Source: Mesostigma viride (taxonomy: Eukaryota > Streptophyta > Mesostigmatophyceae > Mesostigmatales > Mesostigmataceae). From it: 64,000 bases of DNA. The notes below the pieces were generated by a model. The model ran no database searches. It saw only the letters and a program-made list of their open reading frames with translations, and had not been told where the DNA came from. The stretch spans positions 1 through 64,000 of the forward strand of contig RPFO01001842.1 of assembly GCA_009746045.1 (NCBI GenBank), written 5' to 3'. Both the position numbers and the translations under genes were made by a program. Shown piece after piece: positions 45,042 through 56,700 of this stretch. How positions within the stretch are numbered: position 1 is the first letter of the stretch; each line of letters opens with the position of its first letter.

Positions 45042-48000
45042 ATGAAACACCTTATGACTTTCTGGCATGCTCTTACCCTCCACAGAATACGGCAATCCAG
45101 TGGCATTGATTACCGGAAGTACACTGCTATTTCTCGGCAGTTCCCCTATCGTATCTCCTCACAGGCATGGCGGAAGCGTTGTCGCATCAACACGCGCCAT
45201 AACCATCACTGCAAGGATGACCATACTCTACGTCGCCTCCGGCGCTTACAGCGCACGCATTTGTCGCTTACCAACTCCACTCGCCCACACCCCGTAAGCA
45301 CCCATCGCGTCATTTATGCCATTTACAACCGCAGGTACCCTCAGCGTATCTACGTTGGCCAGACGCAACGGGATGCCTGGACGCGTTTTCAGGAACATGT
45401 CCGAGCGGCACGCCGCCTTCATATTGGCCGCCCTGCCGCCAACGACGACACCCCCCTACATGGCGCCATGGCCCAATACGGGTGGTGGGATTGGCGAGTC
45501 GTCCCCTTGGAACATGTCCCCGGCACCTTTACCGGCGCCGCTTTTCGCAAAGCCGCAGGGCATCGGGAAACGTTTTGGAAACGAATGTTACATGCATTTC
45601 TGCCCCACGGTTTTTGCATTGAAGGCAAGAGTTTCAAAGCTCGGTCTCGCCGCCGCCCGCCTCCCCTCCGTCCCCGCCCTCTTATGTTCATCCGTGCCTG
45701 GCGTCTGAAGCACAATCTCCACCCATATCGCCCCTATCCCCCCAGCGTCACCCCGGCCCCTCCACCTTCCACACATGTGTCCACCGATCCTTCCCTTTAC
45801 TCCACCAGTCTCCGCTGCTTACGTCACATGTCTCGGCTTATGCAACGCGGCAACTTTCATGCATCCTATCTCGAAGCCTGCAGCTTGAAGAAGCTTACCA
45901 GCTTACACATTGCCGTCGGGTCGTGCTCCCCAGCTGATCTGCAAGTCCCCCGCTCCCATGCCACTAGTCTGCGAGGCCTTCTCTCACGTATCATTCGGCA
46001 CCGTGTCAATGGGAATGCAGATGCACTGCGTCCGCGCCGTTTGCTGATCTCACCTTTCATTCATGCTGCGATGGATGAGCTGTGTTTGCCACACATTCTG
46101 CATTTGCCGCAAGTGCAGGCTGCGATGCCGCTCGTGGTGCGCAACACTTTCGGCACTCCCATTGCTGCCTGGCATTACTCTCCCACCTTGGGACAAATGG
46201 TTTTCAGCAACGGGAAGGTCAGCCGCGATACAACGCCCACCGAGCTGGCCACCATCTTGGCAGGGCCCTGCCCCTGCCAACAACAACGGTATTTCAAGTA
46301 CCTTGATCCCACCTCACAGCACGTCATGACCGCTGACCTCAGCATCCTGCCGAGCCACACGCTTGTAGACCTTTTTGCCAAAGGCACCAAGTTTCGGCCG
46401 TGGGTCCAGCGCACGTGTGCCAAAGAGGTGAATGCACTGCTCTCCACATCACTGCGCAAATTTTGCAATGCCATGAGCACGGACCTACAGCTTGCTCCCC
46501 TTGCCATGGAACCGTGGTTTCGCGCCGTCATTCACGAATGCAATGCACGTCTCACCAGGCTTGATTACCGTCTCCAGCAGGTCCACCGCACCACCTGGCT
46601 CAACACCACAGATAAAGCACTTCTTGACCACTTCAAGCAGGACTTTATCATCACGTGTGTTGACAAGAGTGCCAACAACTTTGCTTTCATATGCAAGAAG
46701 CACTACCTTGCTACTTTGCAACACGAGTTGGCGTCCAGCCCTACCTATGTTCAGCGTGCACAGTCCACCGCCAGTATCACCGCTGCTCATCGGGCTTTTC
46801 TGCACAGCCAAAACATTTTTGCTCGGGCATTCCTTAAGCGGCAGCGACGCGCCACCACCACTACGTTCCCATATCTGTATCTCACTCTTAAGCTGCACAA
46901 AACTCCTGTTGCTTTGCGCACCATTGCTGCGTCGCATTCAGCCCCACTGATGCCTCTCTCGAAACTCATCTGCCATGCTTTGAATGCTCTTCTCCCCGAA
47001 GCCAATGCATTATGGGTGGAGGTGCTGTCGAATGCCGGGTATGAATGCGCTGGTAGTTGGATCGTCATAGACTCAGCCCAAGTACGCCTACGCCTTGCCG
47101 CCCTTAGCCGTTCTAAGACAGCAGCAGAGAAACGTATACCTATGCCCATAGCCACCTATGATTTCACCACTCTATATACCACACTAGATTTGCACGATTT
47201 GAAAGCTCGTTTAGATAGCCTCCTTACTCGTCTGTATGCACGTAGGCCTCACGGGCGCAACCACCTGCACGTGCGTGTTTCTCAGACCAAGCCCACGGCA
47301 ACGTGGCTCTCAGGGATCGCGGCAGGTGCTATCGTGCGGGATGGTTATAATTATATTATCACGAAGGCTGACCTTGTCCATTGGATCTCTTATCTTGTTG
47401 ATAACACCTTCATCTGTTTTGCGGGCAATGTATACCAACAAGCTATCGGCATCCCTATGGGCACTAACTGTGCCGGGCTCCTTGCAAACCTCTATCTATA
47501 CACTTATGAGCTTGCATTCATGGAGAATCTCATTGCCTCAAACGATGATGTTCTCATCAGGCGTTTTATCCATACATGTCGATACATTGATGATGTCATC
47601 GCTTTCGACAACCCTGATTTCGCAACCCATTTGTATATCACCGCTGGTCTGCCTGGCATCTACCCGCAAGCGTCCCTCACATTAAAGCTCACGTCGGAGG
47701 ATACTCATTGCAATTACCTCGATCTTAACATTACCCATAACAAGAAGGGCTGGCGTACGGCTATCTATGATAAGCGCAAGGATCCTAAATACCAGCAAAT
47801 TCCTTTTATTCGTTACCCCGATATTCACAGTCTCCTTTCCCACACAGCAAAATATGGTGTTGTTCTTTCTCAGTTACATCGTTTTTCCCGTCTTTGTTCT
47901 TATCGTGTTGATTTCATCACGACTCTTGTTGAACTCTTGCAGCGTTTATTGGTCAAAGACTATGACCGAGCCATTATGCTCCGTCAAGTCCGATGTTTTT

Positions 48001-48098
48001 TGCAACGTCACCCACATCTGTTCGGTGCTGCCCCTTGGCACAAGCTCTACAAACAGGTCGTGGACCGGCTGGATCGCATAGTATCTCCGCACATCTGA
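45042..48098 (+). CDS. Penelope-like element protein with N-terminal GIY-YIG endonuclease (Chlamys-like)
   Basis: An uninterrupted ORF of 1018 codons. Residues ~90-190 form a GIY-YIG nuclease: VIYAIYNRRYPQRIYVGQT, then the Arg/His helix WTRFQEHVRAARR and a later Glu. The reverse transcriptase follows: DKSANNFAFICKKHYL, YLYLTLKLHKTP, catalytic IATYDFTTLYTTLD (about residue 704), QAIGIPMGTNCAGLLANLYL, and RYIDDVIAF (about 847, YIDD). It then has LDLNITHNKKGW and a basic C-terminus. Canonical Penelope elements have GIY-YIG after the RT; here it is in front, the permuted plan described for the Chlamys/Naiad clade in green algae and protists. No stop or frameshift, so the copy could be active. Ends of the element are not established. 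Confidence 0.93.
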   Translation: MKHLMTFWHALTLHRIRQSSGIDYRKYTAISRQFPYRISSQAWRKRCRINTRHNHHCKDDHTLRRLRRLQRTHLSLTNSTRPHPVSTHRVIYAIYNRRYPQRIYVGQTQRDAWTRFQEHVRAARRLHIGRPAANDDTPLHGAMAQYGWWDWRVVPLEHVPGTFTGAAFRKAAGHRETFWKRMLHAFLPHGFCIEGKSFKARSRRRPPPLRPRPLMFIRAWRLKHNLHPYRPYPPSVTPAPPPSTHVSTDPSLYSTSLRCLRHMSRLMQRGNFHASYLEACSLKKLTSLHIAVGSCSPADLQVPRSHATSLRGLLSRIIRHRVNGNADALRPRRLLISPFIHAAMDELCLPHILHLPQVQAAMPLVVRNTFGTPIAAWHYSPTLGQMVFSNGKVSRDTTPTELATILAGPCPCQQQRYFKYLDPTSQHVMTADLSILPSHTLVDLFAKGTKFRPWVQRTCAKEVNALLSTSLRKFCNAMSTDLQLAPLAMEPWFRAVIHECNARLTRLDYRLQQVHRTTWLNTTDKALLDHFKQDFIITCVDKSANNFAFICKKHYLATLQHELASSPTYVQRAQSTASITAAHRAFLHSQNIFARAFLKRQRRATTTTFPYLYLTLKLHKTPVALRTIAASHSAPLMPLSKLICHALNALLPEANALWVEVLSNAGYECAGSWIVIDSAQVRLRLAALSRSKTAAEKRIPMPIATYDFTTLYTTLDLHDLKARLDSLLTRLYARRPHGRNHLHVRVSQTKPTATWLSGIAAGAIVRDGYNYIITKADLVHWISYLVDNTFICFAGNVYQQAIGIPMGTNCAGLLANLYLYTYELAFMENLIASNDDVLIRRFIHTCRYIDDVIAFDNPDFATHLYITAGLPGIYPQASLTLKLTSEDTHCNYLDLNITHNKKGWRTAIYDKRKDPKYQQIPFIRYPDIHSLLSHTAKYGVVLSQLHRFSRLCSYRVDFITTLVELLQRLLVKDYDRAIMLRQVRCFLQRHPHLFGAAPWHKLYKQVVDRLDRIVSPHI

Positions 48099-48770
48099 AC
48101 CCTGTGATGCCAGATCTCCTTTGCGGCCGTTCCGAGCTTGGCACTGGATTCGTTGTCCACATCGTCGCGTCGCTGCCGCAACACGATGTTTTCTGGCATC
48201 CGCGGGCTTTTGGTTCCCGCCGCACATTTGAAAGTGCTGTCCTCCGGCTTTTTGCCTTTGCACCGTGTGCAGTTCTTGGACGTTTGGAATCATGGCATGG
48301 CTAACGTGATGACTGACTAGCTAGACCTTTTCAGTGGTTTTCCATTTGCGGGTATTTCCTCGTAAATGGTGGGAGAGCGATCGCAGCAATGGTGCTCACC
48401 ACTAGACACTCCCGGCCAGTTAGGCTAGAAACACACGCCCTGATCAAGCATGCTGTTTCCGGCCCCACCGTCTAGGTCATCTAGTCGCTCCACACGTAAG
48501 CCAGCCATAATTTCAATGCACAAGGATACACATTTCCATCACCATTCATCTTCATCATCCTGAACGACTCGAAAACGCGGAAAAGATAACGGCAGGCTCG
48601 AGCTACCACTCGAGCTACCACTCGAGCTACCACTCATGATGGTCCGGATTCTCCCGATTTCTGGCCTGCGCTGGTTGTCTCTTTGATATATCGTGAGGAT
48701 TGGATGTTGATGGTTTATACTGCGTTGATTGTGCAAGAAGATCAGCTGGGTGCCCATAATTAATTAATCA
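48099..48770. other. 3' flank of the Penelope-like ORF
   Basis: No gene. 48,597-48,636 holds a 15-bp unit (CTCGAGCTACCACT plus one base) in three tandem copies. GATATATCGTGAGGATTGGATGT at 48,685 nearly repeats ATATATCGTGAGGATTGATGT found just before the ORF (44,994), a possible trace of the element's own terminal repeat. Confidence 0.5.
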
Positions 48771-48995
48771 ACAACACTCCGTTAACATCACTCCGTTGGG
48801 AGTCAATGTAGCACATATCCCTGAGAAGGGGCATATGGCTTTTAATACATTCTAGGCTACTTCCTGCAAGAGTGGAATGTAAGCAGCACTTGCTCTAGGT
48901 GCCTCAAGGGCACCGGCACCCTCATGATCTTCACACTATGCCCAGCTAAGGGGGAGTATGTCATGTGGGGGAAGATCATCATGGCTATACAAGGT
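48771..48995 (-). mobile_element. Orphan tail of the L1-ORF1-like family (copy D)
   Basis: Collinear with the tail of copy B: ACTCCGTTGGGAGT stem-loop, then TGTAGCACATA, GAGAAGGGGCATATGGC, CTACTTCCTGCAAG, CTTGCTCTAGGTGC and TATGCCCAGCTAAGGGGGAG. The coding part is absent. Confidence 0.8.
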
Positions 48996-50794
48996 GCCCA
49001 TAATCATGGTGTATAATCATGTGTTGTTAGCATCTTGCCACCATTTGCTAGCATGCATTCCAGCGTCATCTTTGCCTGCATGTAAGCTCATGGATCACTC
49101 AACCTATCCAAGCCTTGCATTACACGTGCCTCTTTCTTTCAGTATTGCACGCGTTATGGAATGAAAACCCAGCACCTCCATTCCCACGAGGCATGTGCTC
49201 AACACGTTGTGAGAGTGGATGATGCTTTGGCTATGGCTGCCTGATTCAGTCATATTAGGTCATCCAGTCATGATGTTTGATGCATGTTTGATGCTGTATA
49301 ACTTATACAACGCCTATGTTCAACGTTTTGACCCTCCAAGCTCACTATGGCCCCGTTTATGGGGCTCGGGTCGTTGCGTAATGTTGTCAAGGGCTCTCAT
49401 GTTTCCCACTGCGTTGTACTGCGTTGTAATTGTGATGCTAATGAAAAATAGCTCCAGTGGCCCAATGGGCCTGAGTTTTGTTTCACAGAGCCTGCATATG
49501 TTGCCCATAGCTCGTGCAAGAAGCCAGATTTTTTTCATGAACCATTTGTGAATAAGCGCATGACTTGTGACCTAGGGTCAAGAAATCGCGGTCATGGTCA
49601 GACCCCCCTGTATTCAAACCAGTGTATCTCTCTAATGAATAAGCAGTTTGTAGGTCTGAGTAGCTCAAAAAATCCTTTGATTTATGGGCTTTCAGGAAAG
49701 TATATACATGACCATGAAAAAAAATTTTCCTTAGGTGCTATACGCGTTCTAAAAAAAGCTTACAACGCGATATATCGCGTTCTAATTAAAAAAACACGAA
49801 TTAGAAAATTATTTGATAGCCAGGTCCAAGATTCCTACCCACGTGATGCAGCTGGTCACGTGCTTACTTTGTGTTTGCAGGCTTTCCAGCACAACCACAA
49901 GATGTCGGCAACGTACACCAGCTCTAGCTGAATATTGGCCCCTAGCTGCAGCCGCGCCCTCACCTCCGAACTGATGGCCCCAGTGCCCCCTTTCCGGTTG
50001 TTGGTGCAGCGACGCAGTTCATACTGATTAGGTCACGGGAATGGTTGTCTCACATGTTGCACGTGTTGGCACCTGATACAGCTAGCGCCACCGCTGAATC
50101 CCAGTCGGTTGACGAACTGTCTTCCGTAATTTCCTTTTAAGTAGGCCATGAGCACAGTTGAGTATCATACATGGAATATGGAACTTGCATTTATGATTGT
50201 AGGCAGGTACTCCAAGGCATGCCCCACGGCATGCTCAGACACTACGAATGCAACTAATGTTCAAGTGTACTGCAGTTTGCTAAGTCCGGGGCTACAACCG
50301 GAAAATGCGACTATGTCGCTGCGATGCCGCCAGACCGCTTGCTGCAAAGCTCGCCTAGGCACCCGCGCGGACACCAGGCCGAACCCACACGATGGTCATG
50401 CTAACTGGACGAGAGGACGTGGGCGCTACGCGGCTGCCGGCTTCCCCTCTCCTGAAGAACATTTGGGAAACAACATAATGCAGGGAAACAGATATGCGAC
50501 GCCCACATCACACCCTGTGCTCGGGGCCACATGGACAGCGACTATTTATTGTATTATCTCAACCAGATGACCGACCCAAGATGAGCCTTCCACTGTAATG
50601 AGACCACCCTCCTTCTCTAAGGAGGTCTATCCTGGGCCCTTCGTGCAGGTACTCCCACCCATCCAAGGCCCTCACAACTGTCTTCCAGTGTAATCCAGGT
50701 CCCTCTTATCAATACCGGCCCCTCGCCGGTCCCGGGCCCAATGACCCGCCCCCCCTCTCGCCTATTCCTGGACCCCACTGTGGGCCACACTCAT
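48996..50794. other. Intergenic DNA downstream of ChlH
   Basis: No gene recognised. 49,757-49,783 contains TACAACGCGATATATCGCGTTCTA, the same palindrome as at 44,141. The ChlH 3' UTR must lie just left of 50,795; I found no TGTAA poly(A) signal on minus within the nearest few hundred bases. Confidence 0.55.
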
Positions 50795-53700
50795 TTACTC
50801 CAGCCCCTCAATACGGTCCTCCACATCCTGGTAAAGCTGGCGCAGCTTCTCGATCTTGTCGTCGGACGCCTCCCAGTAGCCGCGGCCGTTGGCCTCGAGG
50901 AACGTCTGGACCAGCTTGCGGAAGCTGTTCGGGTTGGTCTCCAGCAGCCGCTTCTGCATCGCCTCGTCCTCGATGAACGTCTGGTTGGCTTCGTCATACA
51001 CCCAGTTGTCGACCGTGCCGGAGGTGGCCGACCAGCCCATCGTGTTCGTCAGGCGCTTCTCGATCTCGCGCACGCCCTCATAGCCAGATGACAGCATGCC
51101 CTCGTACCACTTGGGGTTGAGCAGCTTGGTGCGCGCGTCCAGGCGGACTGTCTCCGAGAGGGAGCGCACCTGGGTGAGGTATCCCAGGGTGATGTGGCAT
51201 TTTGACAGTCCGAGGGCTCAATATTGTATGTGAGCCAGGCAGCAACCGACAACTACCAGGAGGCAGCCAACAAGTATAGTTTACAACTGGGCCAGAAAAT
51301 CAAGTGGGCAAGTAGCACAATACAGGAGCAAGAGCACACTAGGCAAGCAAGTAGACAGGTGGGCAGGCGCTTATGCAAGGAAGCAAGGGGGAAAAAAGGC
51401 GGGGAGCTAAGAAATCAAGACGCAATCAGCCAGCAATCAGACATGCATGGGTATAACATGACGCCCATGCCAGTTATGCCACCTTTGCCTGCGCTCTCCC
51501 TTCCCAACTACCCTGCCCTAGAATGAGGTAAAATTTAACCTCACCACCTTGGTCTTCTCATATCTATACCCGACCTGCACGTAGGGCCAACCAAAGGGGT
51601 AGGGCCCAAGGCGCCCGCTCACCTGCGCGTTGGCGGTCGTGGTGTCGGCGATGAAGCTGCTGGGCTTCTTCTTGTCGTCACGGAGTGAGCCGACGAGCTT
51701 GGTCGGGTCGCTGTCGAAGTAGTGGCTGACGTCCGTCAACGAGATCTCGGACGAGTCCAGGTTCTGGAACGTCATGTCCACCTTCTTGAGCGCGCTCTCG
51801 AAGACATCGCGGCGCTCGATGCCACCACGGCCGGGGTTGTCCGAGTCAAACGCAAACGACTTGCGCGCGAGGTACATCTCCTGCAGCTGCTGCTCATTGT
51901 CCCACGAGCTGTTCTCGATCGCCAGGTTCACGTTGGACGAGTAGGAGCCCGAAGCGTTGGAGAAGATGCGCGTCGCGGCCTCGCGCACGGAGCAGTTGAG
52001 CTCCTTGGCCTGCTCGATCGCGTGCTTGCGCACAAAGTTCATTTCGGGCGGCTCGTCCGCCTCGGCCGCCATCTTGACTGCACGGTCCAGCAGGTTCATC
52101 TGGTTCACAAACAGGTCGCGGAACACGCCCGAGCAGTTGACGACGACGTCGATGCGCGGGCGGCCGAGCTCCTCCAGCGGGATGAGCTGGACCTTGTTTA
52201 CACGGCCCAGCGAGTCGGGCATGGGGCGCGCACCTACCATAAGCATGACCTGGTGGGAAGAGAGGGGGGATGGAATGCCAAGGGCATGCAGGCGCAGGGG
52301 GGGGGGAAGACAAGTGGCATGACCAAGGAGGCAGGGGGGGGAAGACAAGTGGCATGACCAAGGGGCCGGTGTTTAGATACATGCTCAGTGTTACAGAGGG
52401 ATATACAGGCTAAGGCATCAACCCCTTGCCGGCTGCAAGTCAAACATCTTCTCAACTCCTTTGTCATGACCACAGCTATGGAACTGCGTCCCATGTCTTT
52501 TGTATGTATTGCAACAACCACTGCTAATCATCCACAGGAGACGTCAGGACATCAGCGGGAGCGTTGGCTCTACCACTCACTATCACTTAGTCACACCCAC
52601 CCCGAAAAGAACGAAATCTTGTGGAAAGTCATATCGAGCAAAGGGGGTTATCATGCGGTCATGACGCTCCCCTCACCTGCGCGAGCGACTCTCCGTACGT
52701 CTTGATGTTGTCCGTGCCCCACAGCACGAGCGCGATCGACTCGGGCCACTTGCCGTCATTCTCCGCGCGCTGGCGGGCCAGCAGGCGCTCCACCACGATT
52801 GAGGCGCTCTGGAGCGCTGCCGCCGTTGGGATGGCCTGCGGGTCAAGCGCGTGGATGTTCTTTCCCGTGGGGAGCACCTTGGGGTTGCGGATCGGGTCGC
52901 CACCAGGGCCCGGCTCCACGTACCGGCCCTCGAGCGCCTGCTTGAGCCCGCCCAGCTCATTGTCGGCCACGATCTGGCGCAGGCAGAAGCCCAGGAAGTC
53001 AAAGGTCGTCTGCAGCTGGGTCTCATCGGCCGCCTTGAACTGGGTCTTGGACAGCGCGTTCACCCACGGCTTGCCACGGCCAAACATGCGCGAGAAGATG
53101 TTCTCGCTCACGTCGACAACCTTGCCGTTGCGGTCGGTGGTGTTGTCGACGAAGGCCGAGACCGCGTCGCGGCATGCCATCGTGATGTCCTGGAGCAGCT
53201 GAACCGACGCCAGCTCGCCCTTGTCCGACTTGCGGTACACGTCCTCGATGTCACGCCCGACCGAGCGCGCGAGGATGCCAGGGAGGCCCATGATGTTGTC
53301 CTCGGGGCGGTCGATGGACGCGATGTTGACCAGCGTGGCCACGGCCTCCGCCGCCGAGGGCGGCTCACCGATGACATGCAGGCCGCATGGCAGGAGGCGA
53401 GACTCGATCTCCATCAGCTTCTGGTACACCTTGCCCACAATCGTGTCGCGCTCCTCTGCAGGGAGGTCGCCCGCAGTCTCCGCCGGGGGGAATGGGATGT
53501 CCTTGTCCAGGTTGCAGGTGATGGCGGTCGAGATGATTGTGCCCACGATCGCGCCCGCGCGGCCCGTGTCCTTGAGCCCCTGGTAGCTGGAGATGAGTTC
53601 GCGGATCTCCTTGAGTCCCTTGTACAGCCCGGCATTCTCGGCCGGTGGGGTCAGGTACGAGATCGTGCTGGCGTACGAGCGGCGCTTGGCGATGGTCGCC

Positions 53701-56700
53701 TCGGACGGGTTGTTGGCGGCGTAGTAGTAGATGTTGGGGATGCTAGCGATCAGCGAGTCCGGGTAGCATGCCTCGGACATGCCAACCTGCTTCCCGGGCA
53801 TGAACTCGAGCGAACCGTGGGTACCGAAATGGAGCACCGCGTCCGCCTTCCAGATCTTCTCCATGTACGTGTAGTAGGCTGCAAACCCGTGGTGGGGCGA
53901 GGCCGACTTGGAGAAGAGGAGTCGCATGGGGTCGCCCTCGTACCCGAACGTCGGCTGCACGCCGATGAAGATGTTGCCGAACTCCTTGCCAAAGACGAGC
54001 ATGTTCTGGCCGTCCGTGTTGAGCTTGCCGGGGGGTGGGCCCCAGTTCTCCTCGAGCGCCTTGGCATAGGGCGTGAGCTTCTGGTACTCCGGCACGGGCA
54101 TGCGGTAGGCAATGTTCAGGTTGGGAGAGTTGAACTGCGCCTCCTTGTCGTGCAGGACGGCCTCCATCATCTCCTCCGACGACGCAGGCAGGTCGATGGT
54201 GTAGCCGTCCGCCTTGAGCTCCTGCCGGAGGAATGAACAGAAAGAAGAAAACGAAATAAAGACAAATAAATGGAAGAACAAAGAAGGTTAGCATGCAGGC
54301 AAGCGAAATAAGGCGCCTGAGAAGGGATACTTCCAGAGCCCTGTGGGTTAGGAAACCTCAACGAGGCTGCATACAAAACTTGCTACAAGTTTCCCACCAG
54401 ATTGCCCAAAGCACGTCCATGTGTCAGTGACTGCATGCAAGGCATTACATTTTAATAGATTGACTGAATACTCTGGCATCCCCCCTTGTCCCTGCCCCTA
54501 GCACACATGTCAAATAAGACGCATGCCAGAAATATGGAGAATCCAGACCACGGTAGCTCAGCCCTGCAGTTATCTTATCCGGGTTGGACGAGTCATTCAG
54601 GATGATGGATATGTATTGAAATGAAAACGGGTGGCCTTGTTCGTTGAAATAATGTCTTGCTAACACTAAGAGATTTTGTCAACCCATGGATGCACGAGCA
54701 TAAACACCCACCTTCATGACGGCGTAGATGGACTTGAACACGTTCAGGTACGCGGCCGTGCCCACGTTGCCCTTGTCTGGCGGGAAGGAGAAGACGGTGA
54801 TGCACAGCCGCTTGTCCTTCTTGGCCTTGCGGCGCAGGCATGCCCACTTGTAAGCACGCGAGGTGACCGCCTCCACACGGTCATACAGCGAGTGCGACTT
54901 GCCCGTCTTGGCGTCACGGCCAGAGAACACGATCGGCTCCAGCCCGCCATCCAGCTCAGGGAGCGCCACCTGGAGGGCCACCTGGACAGGGTGCACGCCC
55001 AGGGTGGACTCCATCCACTCCTCAGTCGTCTGGAAGACGAGCGGGAGGGAGACCATGTAAGGCACGTCCAGCTTCTTGAGCACCTCGATGGCCTTGGGGT
55101 GGTCCTGGCTCGCAGGGCCTCCGACCAGCGCGAACCCCGTCAGGGACACGACGGCGTCGACATACGACTTGCCGGAGATAGGGTTCATGAAGAAGCGCTC
55201 GGCGGGGCCCGAATAGTCCAGCCCGCCCGCAAAGATTGGGATGACCTTGGCGCCACGCGCCTCCAGGTCCATGATGACCGCGCTGTTGTGTGAGGGGAAA
55301 GGGGTTGAAAGAGTTGGGTGTGCAGGCAGGAGTGGGCGGTCAAGGGGTAGGGGTAGGGGAAAGGTGTTGGATGCGATATCATAGACTTGGGTGTTAATAG
55401 ACTTGGTGTTAATAGACTTATTTCATAACCAGCTGGGATCATGAAGCAAAGATTATCCGGCGCAGTAAACCCGCGCCCACACGCCGCAACTAAACCAAAC
55501 CACCCTCGCGCTGGTGAACAAATCATCACAGCCCATGGTTGCGCTGTTTAGATGCGAAGTTGGAATGGCTTACTTGAATTTGTATGTATGATGTTAGATC
55601 CTGTATAAGCCATGGCTAGTTGTGATCATTAGCTTGCACCTCAGCCAACACGTTGCATGCCTCACCTTCCTAGTATCCACTTTGCATCAGCCTACTCCTT
55701 GTTGTATTGCACCCACCGTTGGGCGTGAACCATAATGCACAGAGCCTCCTGTGTGGCCTGCCCGCTTGAGGTAGTGAGAGAAGCAAGTGCAAGCTAGTAA
55801 AGCGCGCCATCCCTATTCTTTGTGTGTAGGGCTTGAAGGTTCCTTGATAGGTACCCACATCATGCAGTCTACTTGCTAATGAATTAACATCATGCAGTCG
55901 ACTTGCTAATGAATTAACATCGTGCAGTTGACTTGCTCACGAATTAACATAATGTAGTCTACTCGCTTATGAATTGGTTAAATCATGGCTGCGCTCACCT
56001 GTAGTGACCCTCGTCGCCCGTGACCAAATGTGAGCGCTGCAGCACGAGGCCGATGACAGGCCCGTTCTTGTCCTTGAGCTCCGGGGACGCATCCTTGCGC
56101 GCGGTCACCCAGTTGAGGTACTCCTTCGGGTCCTCGAACATCTGGGGCGCGAGCGGGTGCCAGATGCCAGAATCGGGGAACACGACGGGCTCGGCCCAGG
56201 TCATGGTGAGGTTGGCCAGCTCAGGCACGTACTGGTTGCTGATCATGACCAGGAAGTTCTCCAAGTTCTCGGGCGACCCGCCCAGCCAGAATTGGAGGGA
56301 CATCATGAACGAGCGCGCATCCTTGGCCTTGTCCGATGGCAGGTACTTGAGCACCTTGGGCAGCGTGCGGATGAGCTTGAGCATGCCCTCCTCGAACCCA
56401 GCGCTGTTCTCCTGGCGCCGCTTCTTCATGAACTGAGCAATCGCGCTCTTGGACTGGCCCAGCTGCGCCATCGAGAACGTGCCCAGCTTGTTCAGGCGCA
56501 TGACCTGGGGGGAGGGAGCAGAAGTGGGGTTGGAGGAGGGGGGCATAGCAGTTGACCGGTAAGTGGAAGGGTTGCATGGCACAGTGATCGGAGTTACAGG
56601 AGCCTTGAGAGCGTTATGAGAGTAGTTGGATTACAGACGTGACGGCTGGGGGCAGCGAGCTCCGGGTGCAAGGGGACACTGGGTGTGCGCATGACCCTTC

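Noticed and set aside
52851-54236. 461-codon plus-strand ORF opposite ChlH exon 7
   Set aside because: Shadow of strong G/C third-position bias. The minus strand is unmistakable ChlH.
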